NCBI GenBank assembly: GCA_944363605.1
Contig: CALVUM010000038.1
Location: forward strand, 1-33,205
Origin: an uncultured Bacilli bacterium
Lineage (GTDB): Bacteria > Bacillota_I > Bacilli_A > RF39 > UBA660
Length of the DNA stretch: 33,205 nt
Direction: 5' to 3'
A program made the position numbers and the translations under genes. Shown piece after piece: positions 30,834-33,205 of the stretch (positions are counted from its first letter, which is position 1; each line of letters starts with the position of its first letter). Under the pieces are notes generated by a model. That model searched no databases. It saw only the letters and a program-made list of their open reading frames with translations, and was not told the origin of the DNA.

Positions 30834-32813
30834 TTATTTCATTAAATTTTCAATTTTTAATTTTAAACTATCATAATCGAATTCCATTTTCTGTAATATT
30901 TCTAAAGGATTACCTGAATAAGCGAAATCAGAAATACTTAAAATATAATCCCCATTAGTAGCAAATCGATACCATAAATCTTCTTTGCCAGCTTCAATTA
31001 CTGCTGTTTTAACATTTTTAGGAAGAATTTGTTCTATATAAGCATTGCCCATCAGCAAAAAAGTATCTAATGAAGGTATAGAAACAACCCGTAAGTCAAT
31101 GCCGTTTTTTTGTAAATCAAAAGCAATTTGCATCGCGCTTACTACTTCACTTCCTGTAGCAATAAGAATTCCATCTAACCTTTGTACTTCTCTTTTAATA
31201 ATATAAGCACCTTTTTTAACTTCTTTCGCATTTGAACCAGGTAACTTAGGAATACTATTCGTACTAACAACCGCTGCACATGGTCGAGCATTTTGTAAAA
31301 TGGTTTCCCAACATCCCATAAGTTCCATAATATCTGCTGGTCGATAAACAGTAAAATTAGGAATAAGCCTTAGCATAGAAAGCTGTTCGACAGCCATTCT
31401 TATTGGTCCTTCTTCACTATTATAAATGCTATCGTGCGTAAAAATATAGGTAACTGCTACATTCATTAAAGCACTTTGTCTAATACCACTCATCATCTCA
31501 CTTGCAAAAACAAGTTTTGTTGAACCAAATACTCTTAACCCCAACAAACTCATACCATTTAAAATATAACTCATTGCTCGTTCTCGGGAACCAAACCGAA
31601 TATTCCGGGCTAAAGGATTAGAATTTTCTTGATAAATTACTCCTCCAATTAAAGTTTGACAAGACAAACTAAGCGAAGCACTCCCTCCAAGAAAAAATTC
31701 TGTACGAGGAGCAATTAAATTCAGTATCTTATAATTAGACTCAACTAAAGATTCTCGATAACCATCATTAATTTTATAATTACTTGAATCAAAATCACTT
31801 ACAAATGAACCGTTTTCTAATAAATTCAACAAGTTATTTAAAGAAGAACTATTAATACTTTTTGCACGTGCATATAATTCATCAAATCGTTTTTTTAATT
31901 TAGAAATCCTAGCATTAATTTGTGTTTCAATATGCAAAATAGAATCTTTTGAAACTTCAAAGGGTGGCAAAAATAAATTATATTTTCTTTTTAAGGCATT
32001 TACATCATCAAAAGACAAAGTTCCTGAATGAACAATATTTTTTCCTGCATTAAAAGAATCTTTTCCAATAATATTTCTAAAAATAATCAAAGCAGGTTTG
32101 CGAGCTTTTTTAGCAGAATCTAATGCTCGAGCAATTTCTTTAATATTTGAAGAATCTTTTAAACTATCCACATAAAATCCTTTACTCTGAAATCTTTTTA
32201 CAACATCTTCTGCAAAAACTTGATTTAATGGACCTTCAGCTGTCATTTCATTTGCATCATACAAAAAAATCAAATTTTCTAATCTTTGTACTCCGGCAAA
32301 TGAAAAAGATTCTTCAGAAGCCCCACTAAGAATATCCGCATCACTTATAAAACAATACGTAGTAAAATCCAAAAGACTTAATTTTTCATCTTCTTTTTTA
32401 ATAAGCTGATCTATATACCTTCTTGCTAAAGCTATACCAACAGCATTTCCTACTCCATCTCCGGCTACACCAGTAGATGAATCAACACCACTAGGATTAT
32501 TTAATTCAGGCATTCCCGGTGTGCTATATCCAAGACGTCTAAAATTCATCAAATCATCTTTAGAAATCGGATATCCTGCCATATAAAGCATTGCATAATA
32601 TAAGGGCACGATATGAGCAGATGATAAAACTATCCGATCTCGATTAAAAAAATTTGGCGTTTTAGAATATATGTTAGCCACCCTTGTAAATAATGTATAC
32701 ATCACTGCACTCATATCTAAACATATTCCAGGATTTCCACTACCAGCCCTATTTATCATTTCTATTGAAAGCATTTTTAATTCATTTACAGCTTGAATAT
32801 CATTTTGATTCAT
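30834..32813 (-). CDS. Transketolase homologue lacking several catalytic residues
   Basis: 659 residues, full length, all three transketolase domains, and co-linear with E. coli TktA. Key positions differ: His26 equivalent is Asn27 (SGNPG), His100 is Met101 (PGMPE), the GDG cofactor motif is Ser157-Asp-Ala, Glu160 is Ser163, and His473 is Arg472 (GPIRMAVEQ). His67, the His of NIVHSG, the Glu of SRERAM and HDSI are kept. True transketolase transfers two-carbon units in the pentose phosphate pathway with thiamine diphosphate; this one is probably inactive or repurposed. ATG at 32813 is chosen with AAGGGG 10 bases upstream; ATG 32822 is an alternative. It follows a small membrane protein gene and precedes sirA. 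Confidence 0.85.
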   Translation of the reverse strand: MNQNDIQAVNELKMLSIEMINRAGSGNPGICLDMSAVMYTLFTRVANIYSKTPNFFNRDRIVLSSAHIVPLYYAMLYMAGYPISKDDLMNFRRLGYSTPGMPELNNPSGVDSSTGVAGDGVGNAVGIALARRYIDQLIKKEDEKLSLLDFTTYCFISDADILSGASEESFSFAGVQRLENLIFLYDANEMTAEGPLNQVFAEDVVKRFQSKGFYVDSLKDSSNIKEIARALDSAKKARKPALIIFRNIIGKDSFNAGKNIVHSGTLSFDDVNALKRKYNLFLPPFEVSKDSILHIETQINARISKLKKRFDELYARAKSINSSSLNNLLNLLENGSFVSDFDSSNYKINDGYRESLVESNYKILNLIAPRTEFFLGGSASLSLSCQTLIGGVIYQENSNPLARNIRFGSRERAMSYILNGMSLLGLRVFGSTKLVFASEMMSGIRQSALMNVAVTYIFTHDSIYNSEEGPIRMAVEQLSMLRLIPNFTVYRPADIMELMGCWETILQNARPCAAVVSTNSIPKLPGSNAKEVKKGAYIIKREVQRLDGILIATGSEVVSAMQIAFDLQKNGIDLRVVSIPSLDTFLLMGNAYIEQILPKNVKTAVIEAGKEDLWYRFATNGDYILSISDFAYSGNPLEILQKMEFDYDSLKLKIENLMK

Positions 32814-32879
32814 GAAATTCATTCCCCTTTTCAATTCTATGAAAAGTATAACAAATTTTTATTCGATAGTAAATTAAAA

Positions 32880-33011
32880 TTATTTTGAATACTCCAAACT
32901 CTGATAATTTTCATTTAATAAACGAATACGTTCATTAAGCATTATTACACCTCCAACAATTACTAAATAAAGTAAAATTATTATTCCATATTTTTTTAAA
33001 AACTTTTCCAT
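32880..33011 (-). CDS. 43-residue one-pass membrane protein
   Basis: ATG at 33011, preceded by GGTAGAGGA, opens 43 codons: a Lys-rich start (MEKFLKKYG), one hydrophobic helix (IIILLYLVIVGGVIML), then an amphipathic end (NERIRLLNENYQSLEYSK) that could form a coiled coil. It has a consensus promoter (TTGACG-17-TAAAAT) 25 bases upstream and lies 46 bases before the ribosome site of the transketolase-like gene, so the two may be co-transcribed. No family recognised. Confidence 0.6.
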   Translation of the reverse strand: MEKFLKKYGIIILLYLVIVGGVIMLNERIRLLNENYQSLEYSK

Positions 33012-33035
33012 TTCCTCTACCTACTTTCTAAAACC

Positions 33036-33064
33036 ATTTTACAATAAACATTTGTTCGCGTCAA
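33036..33064 (-). promoter_or_regulatory. Sigma-A promoter for the small membrane protein / transketolase-like unit
   Basis: Minus-strand TTGACG (33064-33059), 17-base spacer, TAAAAT (33041-33036). A strong match; the first gene starts about 25 bases after the -10 box. Confidence 0.7.
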
Positions 33065-33119
33065 CAAAAATTAAAAACAACAGAAAAAAAGAGTAAATAT
33101 TCTTCGCAAAGAAATTTGA

Positions 33120-33125
33120 TATAAT
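33120..33125 (+). promoter_or_regulatory. -10 element for the gene at the right edge
   Basis: TATAAT 32 bases before the start codon; the -35 region is weak. Confidence 0.4.
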
Positions 33126-33156
33126 GGTTACACCATAAAAAGGTGATTGTAGTAAA

Positions 33157-33205
33157 ATGAATCAAAAATTAGAAGAAGAAATAAAGAAATATCAGAATCT
33201 TCCTA
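33157..33205 (+). CDS. Unidentified gene, 5' end only
   Basis: ATG at 33157 follows AAAGGTGATTG and opens 16 codons (MNQKLEEEIKKYQNLP) before the window ends. Too short to assign. Confidence 0.5.
   Translation, partial: MNQKLEEEIKKYQNLP

Noticed and set aside
1..33205. Recoding of TGA as Trp, considered because of the low GC content and small-genome look
   Set aside because: Conserved domains end at TGA stops (for example the sigma factor and sufC) and conserved Trp positions use TGG.
1..33205. CRISPR array or insertion-sequence ends
   Set aside because: No regularly spaced repeats were seen, and no complete transposase is present apart from the truncated Rpn-like start.

Overview
The window is a very AT-rich, gene-dense stretch that reads with the standard bacterial code: TGA is used as a stop and TGG as Trp. 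It looks like chromosome of a low-GC Bacillota that makes, or recently made, endospores. The evidence is a GerE-type regulator, a GerM-type protein, SpoIIIAH, a SirA-type replication inhibitor and a SpoIIA/SigF-like pair next to a DacF-type carboxypeptidase. The tmcAL (ylbM)-DUF177-rpmF and gerE-gerM neighbourhoods resemble Bacilli, whereas the two-gene SufC/SufB system is the minimal type known from clostridia and archaea. I would say an uncultured Bacilli- or Clostridia-like gut lineage and go no further.

Layout. 1-163: 5' end of an Rpn/PD-(D/E)XK transposase-like gene. 293-6469: a leftward operon from one strong promoter, sufC-sufB-gpmA-tetR-CDF transporter-HMA metallochaperone-copper ATPase, with overlapping or nearly touching genes. 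6580-6654: tRNA-Arg(CCT). 6700-11740: an accessory block with a Fic/VbhA-like toxin and its operator cluster, a broken small membrane protein, a 29-residue cationic hydrophobic peptide gene beside a 13-bp inverted repeat, an APH(3')-like kinase, and an ABC-F protein joined in frame to a LysR remnant. 11766-15504: dacF, an LCP gene, a SpoIIAA-like STAS gene and a SigF-like gene, with no spoIIAB between the last two. 15582-16583: a VanY-like carboxypeptidase.

16608-20173 is the most interesting part. It is a compact bacteriocin-like operon: a PF06541 membrane protein, a C39-peptidase ABC transporter, a small one-pass protein, and two double-glycine leader peptides (43 and 51 aa) with GxxxG motifs. 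The two peptides are short enough to be missed by automatic calling. 20280-22039: spoIIIAH, gerE (with a SigmaK-like promoter) and gerM. 22070-28074: a multidrug-type ABC exporter, a zinc phospholipase C-like gene whose frame is broken exactly at an A AAA AAG slippery site followed by a 9-bp stem, a Cys-His-Asp protein of unknown function, a GDPD-like protein, a DUF218 gene without a start codon, and a lipoprotein. 28365-30784: tRNA-Arg(TCT), rpmF, DUF177, tmcAL and sirA. 30834-33011: a transketolase homologue that has lost several catalytic residues, preceded by a small membrane protein.

Together this is conserved housekeeping and sporulation sequence interrupted by defence, resistance and peptide-antagonism genes. 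All assignments were made by reading sequence and recalling family motifs. No database search was run.
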